From Heracleum sosnowskyi (lineage: Eukaryota > Streptophyta > Magnoliopsida > Apiales > Apiaceae), in NCBI GenBank assembly GCA_030848705.1, contig JAUIZM010000023.1, positions 1,798,001-1,862,000 of the forward strand: a DNA stretch of 64,000 bases, read 5' to 3'. Both the position numbers and the translations under genes were made by a program. How positions within the stretch are numbered: position 1 is the stretch's first letter; every line of letters starts with the position of its first letter. The notes under the pieces are model-generated. The model was not told where the DNA came from, did not search any database, and was given only the letters and a program-made list of their open reading frames with translations. Shown piece after piece: positions 54,759 through 64,000 of this stretch.

Positions 54759-56764
54759 GAGCTGTCTGGACCTGAATTGGAGCAGATACCAGGGGACGCC
54801 CGATTACGTATATCTCTTAAGGGATCTATACAAGGAAAATGGGGATAAATTGAAGTGGGTCGTTTTGAGGATATTTTCTCGTAGTTTGACCCTATGGGTT
54901 TATAGATTTGCAGTATACTTCATTTGGAGCTGTCCGGACCTTAATTGGAGCAGATACCAGGGGACGCCCGATTACGTATACCTCTTAAGGGATCTATACA
55001 AGGAAAACGGGGATAAATTGAAGCGGGTCGTTTTGAGGATATTTTCTCGTAGTTGGGTTTATAGAATTGCAGTAAACTTCATTTGGAGCTGTCCGGACCT
55101 GAATTGGAGCAGATACCAGGGGACGCCCGATTACGTATACCTCTTAAGGGATCTATACAAGGAAAACGGGGATAAATTGAAACGGGTCGTTTTGAGGATA
55201 TTTTCTCATAGTTTGACCCTATGGGTTTATAGAATTGCAGTAAACTTCATTTGGAGCAGTCCGGACCTGAATTGGAGCAGATACCAGGGGACGCCCGATT
55301 ACGTATACCTCTTAAGGGATCTATACAAGGAAAACGGGGATAAATTGAAACGGGTCGTTTTGAGGATATTTTCTCGTAGTTTGACCCTATGGGTTTATAG
55401 AATTGCAAAAAACTTCATTTGGAGCTGTCCGGACCTGAATTTGAGCAGATATCAGGGGACACCCGATTACGTATACCTCTGAAGGGAGCTATACAAGGAA
55501 AACGGGGATAAATTGAAGCGGGTCGTTTTGAGGATATTTTCTCGTAGTTTAACCCTATGGGTTTATAGAATTGCAGTAAACTTCATTTGGAGCTGTCCGG
55601 ACCTGAATTGGAGTAGATACCAGGGGACGCCCGATTACGTATATCTCTTAAGGGATCTATACAAGGAAAACGGGGATAAATTGAAGCGGGTCGTTTTGAG
55701 GATATTTTCTCGTAGTTTGACCCTATGGGTTTATAGAATTGCAGTAAACTTCATTTGGAGCTGTCCGGACCTGAATTGGAGCAGATACCAGGGGACGCCC
55801 GATTACGTATACCTCTTAAGGGATCTATATAAGGAAAACGGGGATAAATTGAAGCGGGTCATTTTGAGGATATTTTCTCGTAGTTTGACCCTATGGGTTT
55901 ATAGAATTGCAAAAAACTTCATTTGGAGCTGTCCGGACCTGAATTTGAGCAGATATCAGGGGACACCCGATTACGTATACCTCTGAAGGGAGCTATACAA
56001 GGAAAACAGGGATAAATTGAAGCGGGTCGTTTTGAGGATATTTTCTCGTAGTTTGACCCTATGGGTTTATAGAATTGCAAAAAACTTCATTTGGAGCTGT
56101 CCGGACCTGAATTTGAGCAGATATCAGGGGACACCCGATTACGTATACCTCTGAAGGGAGCTATACAAGGAAAACGGGGATAAATTGAAGCGGGTCGTTT
56201 TGAGGATATTTTCTCGTAGTTTGACCCTATGGGTTTATAGAATGCAGTAAACTTCATTTGGAGCTGTCCGGACCTGAATTGGAGTAGATACCAGGGGACG
56301 CCCGATTACGTATATCTCTTAAGGGATCTATACAAGGAAAACGGGGATAAATTGAAGCGGGTCGTTTTGAGGATATTTTCTCGTAGTTTGACCCTATGGG
56401 TTTATAGAATTGCAGTAAACTTCATTTGGAGCTGTCCGGACCTGAATTGGAGTAGATACCAGGGGACGCCCGATTACGTATACCTCTTAAGGGATCTATA
56501 CAAGGAAAACGGGGATAAATTGAAGCGGGTCATTTTGAGGATATTTTCTCGTAGTTTGACCCTATGGGTTTATAGAATTGCAAAAAACTTCATTTGGAGC
56601 TGTCCGGACCTGAATTTGAGCAGATATCAGGGGACACCCGATTACGTATACCTCTGAAGGGAGCTATACAAGGAAAACAGGGATAAATTGAAGCGGGTCG
56701 TTTTGAGGATATTTTCTCGTAGTTTGACCCTATGGGTTTATAGAATTGCAGTAAACTTCATTTG
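54759..56764 (+). repeat. Five-mer family, 12 monomers with -9 and -1 deletions
   Basis: The block spans 2006 bp, 12 x 168 minus 10. Nine bases (TGACCCTAT) are missing at 55054/55055, where the sequence reads CGTAGTTGGGTTT, giving a 159-bp monomer at 54927-55085. One T is missing in TAGAATGCAG near 56243. The last monomers end repeatedly in CTCTGAAGG. Confidence 0.8.
54927..55085 (+). repeat. 159-bp monomer with an internal 9-bp deletion
   Basis: The monomer start at 54927 is followed by the next start at 55086. The missing segment is nine bases between AGTT and GGGTTT. Because nine is three codons it leaves the open frame unbroken. I saw no second copy of this deletion, so it looks recent or unspread. 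Confidence 0.88.
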
Positions 56765-59700
56765 GAGCTGTCTGGACCTGAATTGGAGCAGATACCAGGG
56801 GACGCCCGATTACGTATATCTCTTAAGGGATCTATACAAGGAAAACGGGGATAAATTGAAGTGGGTCGTTTTGAGGATATTTTCCCGTAGTTTGACCCTA
56901 TGGGTTTATAGATTTGCAGTAAACTTCATTTGGAGCTGTCCGAACCTGAATTGGAGCAGATACCAGGGGACGCCCGATTACGTATACCTCTTAAGGGATC
57001 TATACAAGGAAAACGGGGATAAATTGAAGCGGGTCGTTTTGAGGATATTTTCTCGTAGTTTGACCCTATGGGTTTATAGAATTGCAGTAAACTTCATTTG
57101 GAGCTGTCCGGACCTGAATTGGAGCAGATACCAGGGGACGCCCGATTACGTATACCTCTTAAGGGATCTGTACATGGAAAACGGGGATAAATTGATGCGG
57201 GTCGTTTTGAGGATATTTTCTCGTAGTTTGACCCTACGGGTTTATAGAATTGCAGTAAACTTCATTTGGAGCAGTCCGGACCTGAATTGGAGCAGATACC
57301 AGGGGACGCCCGATTACGTATACCTCTTAAGGGATCTATACAAGGAAAACGGGGATAAATTGAAACGGGTCATTTTGAGGATATTTTCTCGTAGTTTGAC
57401 CCTATGGGTTTATAGAATTGCAAAAAACTTCATTTGGAGCTGTCCGGACCTGAATTTGAGCAGATACCAGGGGACGCCCGATTACGTATACCTCTTAAGG
57501 GATCTATACAAGGAAAACGGGGATAAATTGAAACGGGTCGTTTTGAGGATATTTTCTCGTAGTTTGACCCTATGGGTTTATAGAATTGCAAAAAACTTCA
57601 TTTGGAGCTGTCCGGACCTGAATTTGAGCAGATATCAGGGGACACCCGATTACGTATACCTCTGAAGGGAGCTATACAAGGAAAACGGGGATAAATTGAA
57701 GCGGGTCGTTTTGAGGATATTTTCTCGTAGTTTGACCCTATGGGTTTATAGAATTGCAGTAAACTTCATTTGGAGCTGTCCGGACCTGAATTGGAGCAGA
57801 TACCAGGGGACGCCCGATTACGTATACCTCTTAAGGGATCTATACAAGGAAAACGGGGATAAATTGAAGCGGGTCATTTTGAGGATATTTTCTCGTAGTT
57901 TGACCCTATGGGTTTATAGAATTGCAGTACACTTCATTTGGAGCTGTCCGGACCTGAATTGGAGCAGATACCAGGGGACGCCCGATTACATATACCTCTT
58001 AAGGGATCTATACATGGAAAACGGGGATAAATTGAAGCGGGTCGTTTTGAGGATATTTTCTCGTAGTTTGACCCTATGGGTTTATAGAATTGCAAAAAAC
58101 TTCATTTGGAGCAGTCCGGGCCTGAATTGGAGCAGATACCAGGGGACGCCCGATTACGTATACCTCCTAAGGGAGCTATACAAGGAAAACGGGGATAAAT
58201 TGAAGCGGGTCGTTTTGTGGATATTTTCTCGTAGTTTGACCCTATGGGTTTATAGAATTGCAGTAAACTTCATTTGGAGCAGTCCGGACCTGAATTGGAG
58301 CAGATACCAGGGGACGCCCGATTACGTATACCTCTTAAGGGATCTATACAAGGAAAATGGGGATAAATTGAAACGGGTCGTTTTGAGGATATTTTCTCGT
58401 AGTTTGACCCTATGGGTTTATAGAATTGCAAAAAACTTCATTTGGAGCTGTCCGGACCTGAATTTGAGCAGATACCAGGGGACGCCCGATTACGTATACC
58501 TCTTAAGGGATCTCTACAAGGAAAACGGGGATAAATTGAAACGGGTCGTTTTGAGGATATTTTCTCGTAGTTTGACCCTATGGGTTTATAGAATTGCAGT
58601 AAACTTCATTTGGAGCTGTCCGAACCTGAATTGGAGCAGATACCAGGGGACGCCCGATTACGTATACCTCTTAAGGGATCTATACAAGGAAAACGGGGAT
58701 AAATTGAAGCGGGTCGTTTTGAGGATATTTTCTCGTAGTTTGACCCTATGGGTTTATAGAATTGCAGTAAACTTCATTTGGAGCTGTCCGGACCTGAATT
58801 GGAGCAGATACCAGGGGACGCCCGATTACGTATACCTCTTAAGGGATCTGTACATGGAAAACGGGGATAAATTGATGCGGGTCGTTTTGAGGATATTTTC
58901 TCGTAGTTTGACCCTACGGGTTTATAGAATTGCAGTAAACTTCATTTGGAGCAGTCCGGACCTGAATTGGAGCAGATACCAGGGGACGCCCGATTACGTA
59001 TACCTCTTAAGGGATCTATACAAGGAAAACGGGGATAAATTGAAACGGGTCATTTTGAGGATATTTTCTCGTAGTTTGACCCTATGGGTTTATAGAATTG
59101 CAAAAAACTTCATTTGGAGCTGTCCGGACCTGAATTTGAGCAGATACCAGGGGACGCCCGATTACGTATACCTCTTAAGGGATCTATACAAGGAAAACGG
59201 GGATAAATTGAAACGGGTCGTTTTGAGGATATTTTCTCGTAGTTTGACCCTATGGGTTTATAGAATTGCAAAAAACTTCATTTGGAGCTGTCCGGACCTG
59301 AATTTGAGCAGATATCAGGGGACACCCGATTACGTATACCTCTGAAGGGAGCTATACAAGGAAAACGGGGATAAATTGAAGCGGGTCGTTTTGAGGATAT
59401 TTTCTCGTAGTTTGACCCTATGGGTTTATAGAATTGCAGTAAACTTCATTTGGAGCTGTCCGGACCTGAATTGGAGCAGATACCAGGGGACGCCCGATTA
59501 CGTATACCTCTTAAGGGATCTATACAAGGAAAACGGGGATAAATTGAAGCGGGTCATTTTGAGGATATTTTCTCGTAGTTTGACCCTATGGGTTTATAGA
59601 ATTGCAGTACACTTCATTTGGAGCTGTCCGGACCTGAATTGGAGCAGATACCAGGGGACGCCCGATTACATATACCTCTTAAGGGATCTATACATGGAAA

Positions 59701-60292
59701 ACGGGGATAAATTGAAGCGGGTCGTTTTGAGGATATTTTCTCGTAGTTTGACCCTATGGGTTTATAGAATTGCAAAAAACTTCATTTGGAGCAGTCCGGG
59801 CCTGAATTGGAGCAGATACCAGGGGACGCCCGATTACGTATACCTCCTAAGGGAGCTATACAAGGAAAACGGGGATAAATTGAAGCGGGTCGTTTTGTGG
59901 ATATTTTCTCGTAGTTTGACCCTATGGGTTTATAGAATTGCAGTAAACTTCATTTGGAGCAGTCCGGACCTGAATTGGAGCAGATACCAGGGGACGCCCG
60001 ATTACGTATACCTCTTAAGGGATCTATACAAGGAAAATGGGGATAAATTGAAACGGGTCGTTTTGAGGATATTTTCTCGTAGTTTGACCCTATGGGTTTA
60101 TAGAATTGCAAAAAACTTCATTTGGAGCTGTCCGGACCTGAATTTGAGCAGATACCAGGGGACGCCCGATTACGTATACCTCTTAAGGGATCTCTACAAG
60201 GAAAACGGGGATAAATTGAAACGGGTCGTTTTGAGGATATTTTCTCGTAGTTTGACCCTATGGGTTTATAGAATTGCAGTAAACTTCATTTG
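56765..60292 (+). repeat. Five-mer family, 21 monomers with a 10-monomer duplication
   Basis: It opens with GCTGTCTGGACC and TTTTCCCGTAG (56881). Most of it is a direct 1680-bp duplication. It contains the only GTGGATATTT monomers of this family and two GAGCAGTCCGGGCC monomers, apparently brought in from the left-hand families (inference). Confidence 0.82.
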
Positions 60293-60300
60293 GAGCTGTC
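56913..60300 (+). repeat. Tandem 1680-bp (10-monomer) duplication
   Basis: The copies are about 56913-58592 and 58593-60272, with similarity continuing to 60300. Every private variant I checked occurs in both at a 1680-bp offset: GTCCGAACC (56939, 58619), CTGTACATGG (57169, 58849), CTACGGG (57233, 58913), GTACACTTC (57926, 59606), ATTACATATAC (57988, 59668), TCCTAAGGG (58166, 59846), AAAATGGGG (58354, 60034). I noticed no difference between copies within the unit, which points to a recent event. Confidence 0.85.
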
Positions 60301-60393
60301 TGAAAACGGGGATAAATTGAAGTGGGTCGTTTTGAGGATATTTTCTCGTAGTTTGACCCTATGGGTTTATAGATTTGCAGTAAACTTCATTTG
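60293..60393 (+). repeat. 101-bp truncated monomer (67-bp internal deletion)
   Basis: GAGCTGTCTG at 60293 runs straight into AAAACGGGGATAAATTGAAG, joining monomer position about 10 to position about 78. The next monomer starts at 60394. The T in GTCTG shows that the left partner was a GCTGTCTGGACC monomer, and the following GAAGTGGG fits the same monomer, so the deletion is internal to one copy. Only a single G of microhomology is visible at the join. This is the largest departure from the 168-bp register in the window. Confidence 0.9.
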
Positions 60394-61737
60394 GAGCTGT
60401 CCGGACCTGAATTGGAGCAGATACCAGGGGACGCCCGATTACGTATACCTCTTAAGGGATCTATACAAGGAAAACGGGGATAAATTGAAGCGGGTCGTTT
60501 TGAGGATATTTTCTCGTAGTTTGACCCTATGGGTTTATAGAATTGCAGTAAACTTCATTTGGAGCTGTCCGGACCTGAATTGGAGCAGATACCAGGGGAC
60601 GCCCGATTACGTATACCTCTTAAGGGATCTATACATGGAAAACGGGGATAAATTGATGCGGGACGTTTTGAGGATATTTTCTCGTAGTTTGACCCTATGG
60701 GTTTATAGAATTGCAGTAAACTTCATTTGGAGCAGTCCGGACCTGAATTGGAGCAGATACCAGGGGACGCCCGATTACGTATACCTCTTAAGGGATCTAT
60801 ACAAGGAAAACGGGGATAAATTGAAACGGGTCGTTTTGAGGATATTTTCTCGTAGTTTGACCCTATGGGTTTATAGAATTGCAAAAAACTTCATTTGGAG
60901 CTGTCCGGACCTGAATTTGAGCAGATATCAGGGGACACCCGATTACGTATACCTTTGAAGGGAGCTATACAAGGAAAACAGGGATAAATTGAAGCGGGTC
61001 GTTTTGAGGATATTTTCTCGTAGTTTGACCCTATGGGTTTATAGAATTGCAAAAAACTTCATTTGGAGCTGTCCGGACCTGAATTTGAGCAGATATGAGG
61101 GGACACCCGATTACGTATACCTCTGAAGGGAGCTATACAAGGAAAACGGGGATAAATTGAAGCGGGTCGTTTTGAGGATATTTTCTCGTAGTTTGACCCT
61201 ATGGGTTTATAGAATTGCAGTAAACTTCATTTGGAGCTGTCCGGACCTGAATTGGAGCAGATACCAGGGGACGCCCGATTACGTATACCTCTTAAGGGAT
61301 CTATACATGGAAAACGGGGATAAATTGATGCGGGACGTTTTGAGGATATTTTCTCGTAGTTTGACCCTATGGGTTTATAGAATTGCAGTAAACTTCATTT
61401 GGAGCAGTCCGGACCTGAATTGGAGCAGATACCAGGGGACGCCCGATTACGTATACCTCTTAAGGGATCTATACAAGGAAAACGGGGATAAATTGAAACG
61501 GGTCGTTTTGAGGATATTTTCTCGTAGTTTGACCCTATGGGTTTATAGAATTGCAAAAAACTTCATTTGGAGCTGTCCGGACCTGAATTTGAGCAGATAC
61601 CAGGGGACGCCCGATTACGTATACCTCTTAAGGGATCTATACAAGGAAAACGGGGATAAATTGAAACGGGTCGTTTTGAGGATATTTTCTCGTAGTTTGA
61701 CCCTATGGGTTTATAGAATTGCAGTAAACTTCATTTG
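60293..61737 (+). repeat. Five-mer family, 9 monomers beginning with a truncated one
   Basis: It is 1445 bp, 9 x 168 minus 67, because its first monomer is cut to 101 bp. It then follows the five-monomer order, with a GGGACGTTTTG variant at about 60661 and 61331 (670 bp apart, reflecting duplication) and a private TATGAGGGGAC near 61094. The CTTTGAAGG and CTCTGAAGG monomers near 60954 and 61122 carry stops. Confidence 0.8.
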
Positions 61738-64000
61738 GAGCTGTCTGGACCTGAATTGGAGCAGATACCAGGGGACGCCCGATTACGTATATCTCTTAAG
61801 GGATCTATACAAGGAAAACGGGGATAAATTGAAGTGGGTCGTTTTGAGGATATTTTCTCGTAGTTTGACCCTATGGGTTTATAGATTTGCAGTAAAATTC
61901 ATTTGGAGCTGTCCGGACCTTAATTGGAGCAGATACCAGGGGACGCCCGATTACGTATACCTCTTAAGGGATCTATACAAGGAAAACGGGGATAAATTGA
62001 AGCGGGTCGTTTTGAGGATATTTTCTCGTAGTTTGACCCTATGGGTTTATAGAATTGCAGTAAACTTCATTTGGAGCTGTCCGGACCTGAATTGGAGCAG
62101 ATACCAAGGGACGCCCGATTACGTATACCTCTTAAGGGATCTATACAAGGAAAACGGGGATAAATTGAAACGGGTCGTTTTGAGGATATTTTCTCGTAGT
62201 TTGACCCTATGGGTTTATAGAATTGCAGTAAACTTCATTTGGAGCAGTCCGGACCTAAATTGGAGCAGATACCAGGGGACGCCCGATTACGTATACCTCT
62301 TAAGGGATCTATACAAGGAAAACGGGGATAAATTGAAACGGGTCGTTTTGAGGATATTTTCTCGTAGTTTGACCCTATGGGTTTATAGAATTGCAAAAAA
62401 CTTCATTTGGAGCTGTCCGGACCTGAATTTGAGCAGATATCAGGGGACACCCGATTACGTATACCTCTGAAAGGAGCTATACAAGGAAAACGGGGATAAA
62501 TTGAAGCGGGTCGTTTTGAGGATATTTTCTCGTAGTTTGACCCTATGGGTTTATAGAATTGCAGTAAACTTCATTTGGAGCTGTCCGGACCTGAATTGGA
62601 GTAGATACCAGGGGACGCCCGATTACGTATATCTCTTAAGGGATCTATACAAGGAAAACAGGGATAAATTGAAGCGGGTCGTTTTGAGGATATTTTCTCG
62701 TAGTTTGACCCTATGGGTTTATAGAATTGCAGTAAACTTCATTTGGAGCTGTCCGGACCTGAATTGGAGCAGATACCAGGGGACGCCCGATTACGTATAC
62801 CTCTTAAGGGATCTATACAAGGAAAACGGGGATAAATTGAAGCGGGTCATTTTGAGGATATTTTCTCGTAGTTTGACCCTATGGGTTTATAGAATTGCAA
62901 AAAACTTCATTTGGAGCTGTCCGGACCTGAATTTGAGCAGATATCAGGGGACACCCGATTACGTATACCTTTGAAGGGAGCTATACAAGGAAAACAGGGA
63001 TAAATTGAAGCGGGTCGTTTTGAGGATATTTTCTCGTAGTTTGACCCTATGGGTTTATAGAATTGCAAAAAACTTCATTTGGAGCTGTCCGGACCTGAAT
63101 TTGAGCAGATATCAGGGGACACCCGATTACGTATACCTCTGAAGGGAGCTATACAAGGAAAACGGGGATAAATTGAAGCGGGTCGTTTTGAGGATATTTT
63201 CTCGTAGTTTGACCCTATGGGTTTATAGAATTGCAGTAAACTTCATTTGGAGCTGTCCGGACCTGAATTGGAGTAGATACCAGGGGACGCCCGATTACGT
63301 ATATCTCTTAAGGGATCTATACAAGGAAAACGGGGATAAATTGAAGCGGGTCGTTTTGAGGATATTTTCTCGTAGTTTGACCCTATGGGTTTATAGAATT
63401 GTAGTAAACTTCATTTGGAGCTGTCCGGACCTGAATTGGAGCAGATACCAGGGGACGCCCGATTACGTATACCTCTTAAGGGATCTGTACATGGAAAACG
63501 GGGATAAATTGATGCGGGTCGTTTTGAGGATATTTTCTCGTAGTTTGACCCTACGGGTTTATAGAATTGCAGTAAACTTCATTTGGAGCAGTCCGGACCT
63601 GAATTGGAGCAGATACCAGGGGACGCCCGATTACGTATACCTCTTAAGGGATCTATACAAGGAAAACGGGGATAAATTGAAACGGGTCGTTTTGAGGATA
63701 TTTTCTCGTAGTTTGACCCTATGGGTTTATAGAATTGCAAAAAACTTCATTTGGAGCTGTCCGGACCTGAATTTGAGCAGATACCAGGGGACGCCCGATT
63801 ACGTATACCTCTTAAGGGATCTATACAAGGAAAACGGGGATAAATTGAAACGGGTCGTTTTGAGGATATTTTCTCGTAGTTTGACCCTATGGGTTTATAG
63901 AATTGCAAAAAACTTCATTTGGAACTGTCCAGACCTGAATTTGAGCAGATATCAGGGGACACCCGATTACGTATACCTCTGAAGGGAGCTATACAAGGAA
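61738..64000 (+). repeat. Five-mer family, last block, runs off the window
   Basis: It opens with GCTGTCTGGACC, then GAAGTGGG and GATTTGCAG as in the complete units. Later it has GTCATTTTGAGG, CTTTGAAGG (near 62970), CTGTACATGG with CTACGGG (63485, 63552) as in the 1680-bp duplication, and finally GGAACTGTCC with CAGACC near 63931. The final monomer starts at 63922 and is cut by the window edge after 79 bp. Confidence 0.8.

Larger units (their letters stand above)
53002..55482 (+). other. Longest stop-free stretch; spurious ORF, not a gene
   Basis: Because the monomer is 56 codons long, a frame without stops in one monomer stays open in the next. Here about 15 successive monomers lack the usual stop variants, giving an apparent 826-residue protein of 56-residue repeats. 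Reasons to call it spurious: it starts at TTG inside a monomer, has no upstream unique sequence or promoter, and ends at a CTCTGAAGG monomer of the kind found throughout the array. The same frame is broken elsewhere by four different recurrent stop variants and by 1-bp indels. I recognise no domain in the translation. Confidence 0.85.
1..64000 (+). repeat. 168-bp satellite DNA array, 381 monomers plus a partial
   Basis: A single 168-bp unit repeats head to tail on one strand across the whole window. Monomers are counted here from the GAGCTGTCC or equivalent sequence at position 1. The last monomer start is at 63922. The 63921 bp between them, plus a net 87 bp of indels that I could place, equals exactly 381 x 168. 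No non-satellite sequence of any length lies between monomers and no monomer is inverted. Variation is mostly single-base substitution, and combinations of variants recur at multiples of 168 bp, which defines higher-order repeats. Such arrays are known at eukaryotic centromeres, pericentromeres, knobs and subtelomeres; the sequence alone does not say which this is. Both ends of the array lie outside the window. I do not recognise the family. Confidence 0.98.
51586..64000 (+). repeat. Five-monomer HOR family (840-bp unit)
   Basis: A distinct family fills the right end of the window. Its unit order is: a GCTGTCTGGACC monomer followed by GAAGTGGG, a GATTTGCAG monomer, a majority-type monomer, a TACATGG...TTGATGCGGG monomer, a GAGCAGTCCGGACC monomer, and a CAAAAAACTTC/GAATTTGAGC monomer. 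The GTGGATATTT variant that is common to the left is almost absent here (seen near 58215 and 59895). The CTATAGG stop variant is also absent, so open stretches are longest here. Markers at 51735, 53079, 53919, 54759, 56765, 60293 and 61738 divide it. Confidence 0.85.

Noticed and set aside
60293..60400. Insertion site of a mobile element at the 60.3 kb register break
   Set aside because: The junction joins two parts of the same monomer with 67 bp missing. There is no foreign sequence and no target-site duplication.
20..63982. Forward-strand ORFs of 70-826 codons as real genes or a 56-residue repeat protein family
   Set aside because: All are the same frame of one satellite monomer, begin at TTG or inside a monomer, and end at stop variants that recur with the HOR. 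Single-base indels shift the frame in amplified units, and no start region, promoter or unique flank exists.
1..64000. CRISPR array
   Set aside because: The repeats are contiguous 168-bp units with no unique spacers between short repeats, and there are no cas genes.
1..64000. TALE-like, ankyrin or other modular repeat-protein gene cluster
   Set aside because: The translated 56-residue unit matches no repeat family I recognise, and the frame is repeatedly broken by stops and frameshifts that are amplified with the array.
1..64000. rRNA spacer repeats, tRNA genes or telomeric repeats
   Set aside because: No rRNA or tRNA-like segment and no short telomeric tandem such as TTAGGG or TTTAGGG runs were seen; the ACCCTATGGG segment is a single occurrence per monomer.

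Overview
The whole 64 kb window is one tandem satellite-DNA array. A 168-bp monomer (about 44% G+C) repeats head to tail on one strand from the first base to the last. I count 381 monomers plus a 79-bp partial at the right edge. The monomer phase can be followed from position 1 to position 63922. All drift in that phase is explained by a handful of indels: +1 near 1021, -3 near 1331, single-base losses near 27667, 34065, 38264, 39775, 45554, 45773, 50592, 50811 and 56243, -9 near 55054, and -67 near 60301. There is no unique sequence, gene, RNA gene, transposon or CRISPR array, and neither end of the array is in the window. This is the architecture of a eukaryotic centromeric, pericentromeric or subtelomeric satellite. 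I do not recognise the monomer family and cannot name the organism.

The array is organised as higher-order repeats (HORs), with several regimes. (1) 1-1008 resembles the sequence at 41155 onward, and 1009-2350 is a mosaic. (2) 2351-40650 is a series of 13 HOR units, each opened by a diagnostic monomer in which CAGGCTTGAAC replaces the usual CGGGCCTGAAT or CGGACCTGAAT. Their lengths are whole numbers of monomers: 19, 18, 22, 23, 19, 16, 16, 12, 21, 16, 22, 15 and 9. The core unit is 16 monomers (2688 bp). The first part (2351-9800) is built from alternating 3-mer and 4-mer sub-units. (3) 41479-51585 holds two nearly identical copies of a 30-monomer unit of 5038 bp. (4) 51586-64000 is a different family based on a 5-monomer (840 bp) unit, with a 10-monomer tandem duplication and one 67-bp internal deletion.

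Because 168 is 56 codons, one forward frame stays open over many monomers and gives long apparent ORFs, the longest at 53002-55482. They are artefacts of the repeat length. They have TTG or internal starts, are broken by recurrent stop variants that are themselves part of the HOR pattern, and are shifted by the single-base indels. I annotate no CDS.

The points most worth following up are the unit-by-unit HOR history (nested duplications, private variants shared by non-adjacent units, a 1-bp deletion carried through three units), the CpG pattern of the monomer variants, and the half match to a CENP-B box.
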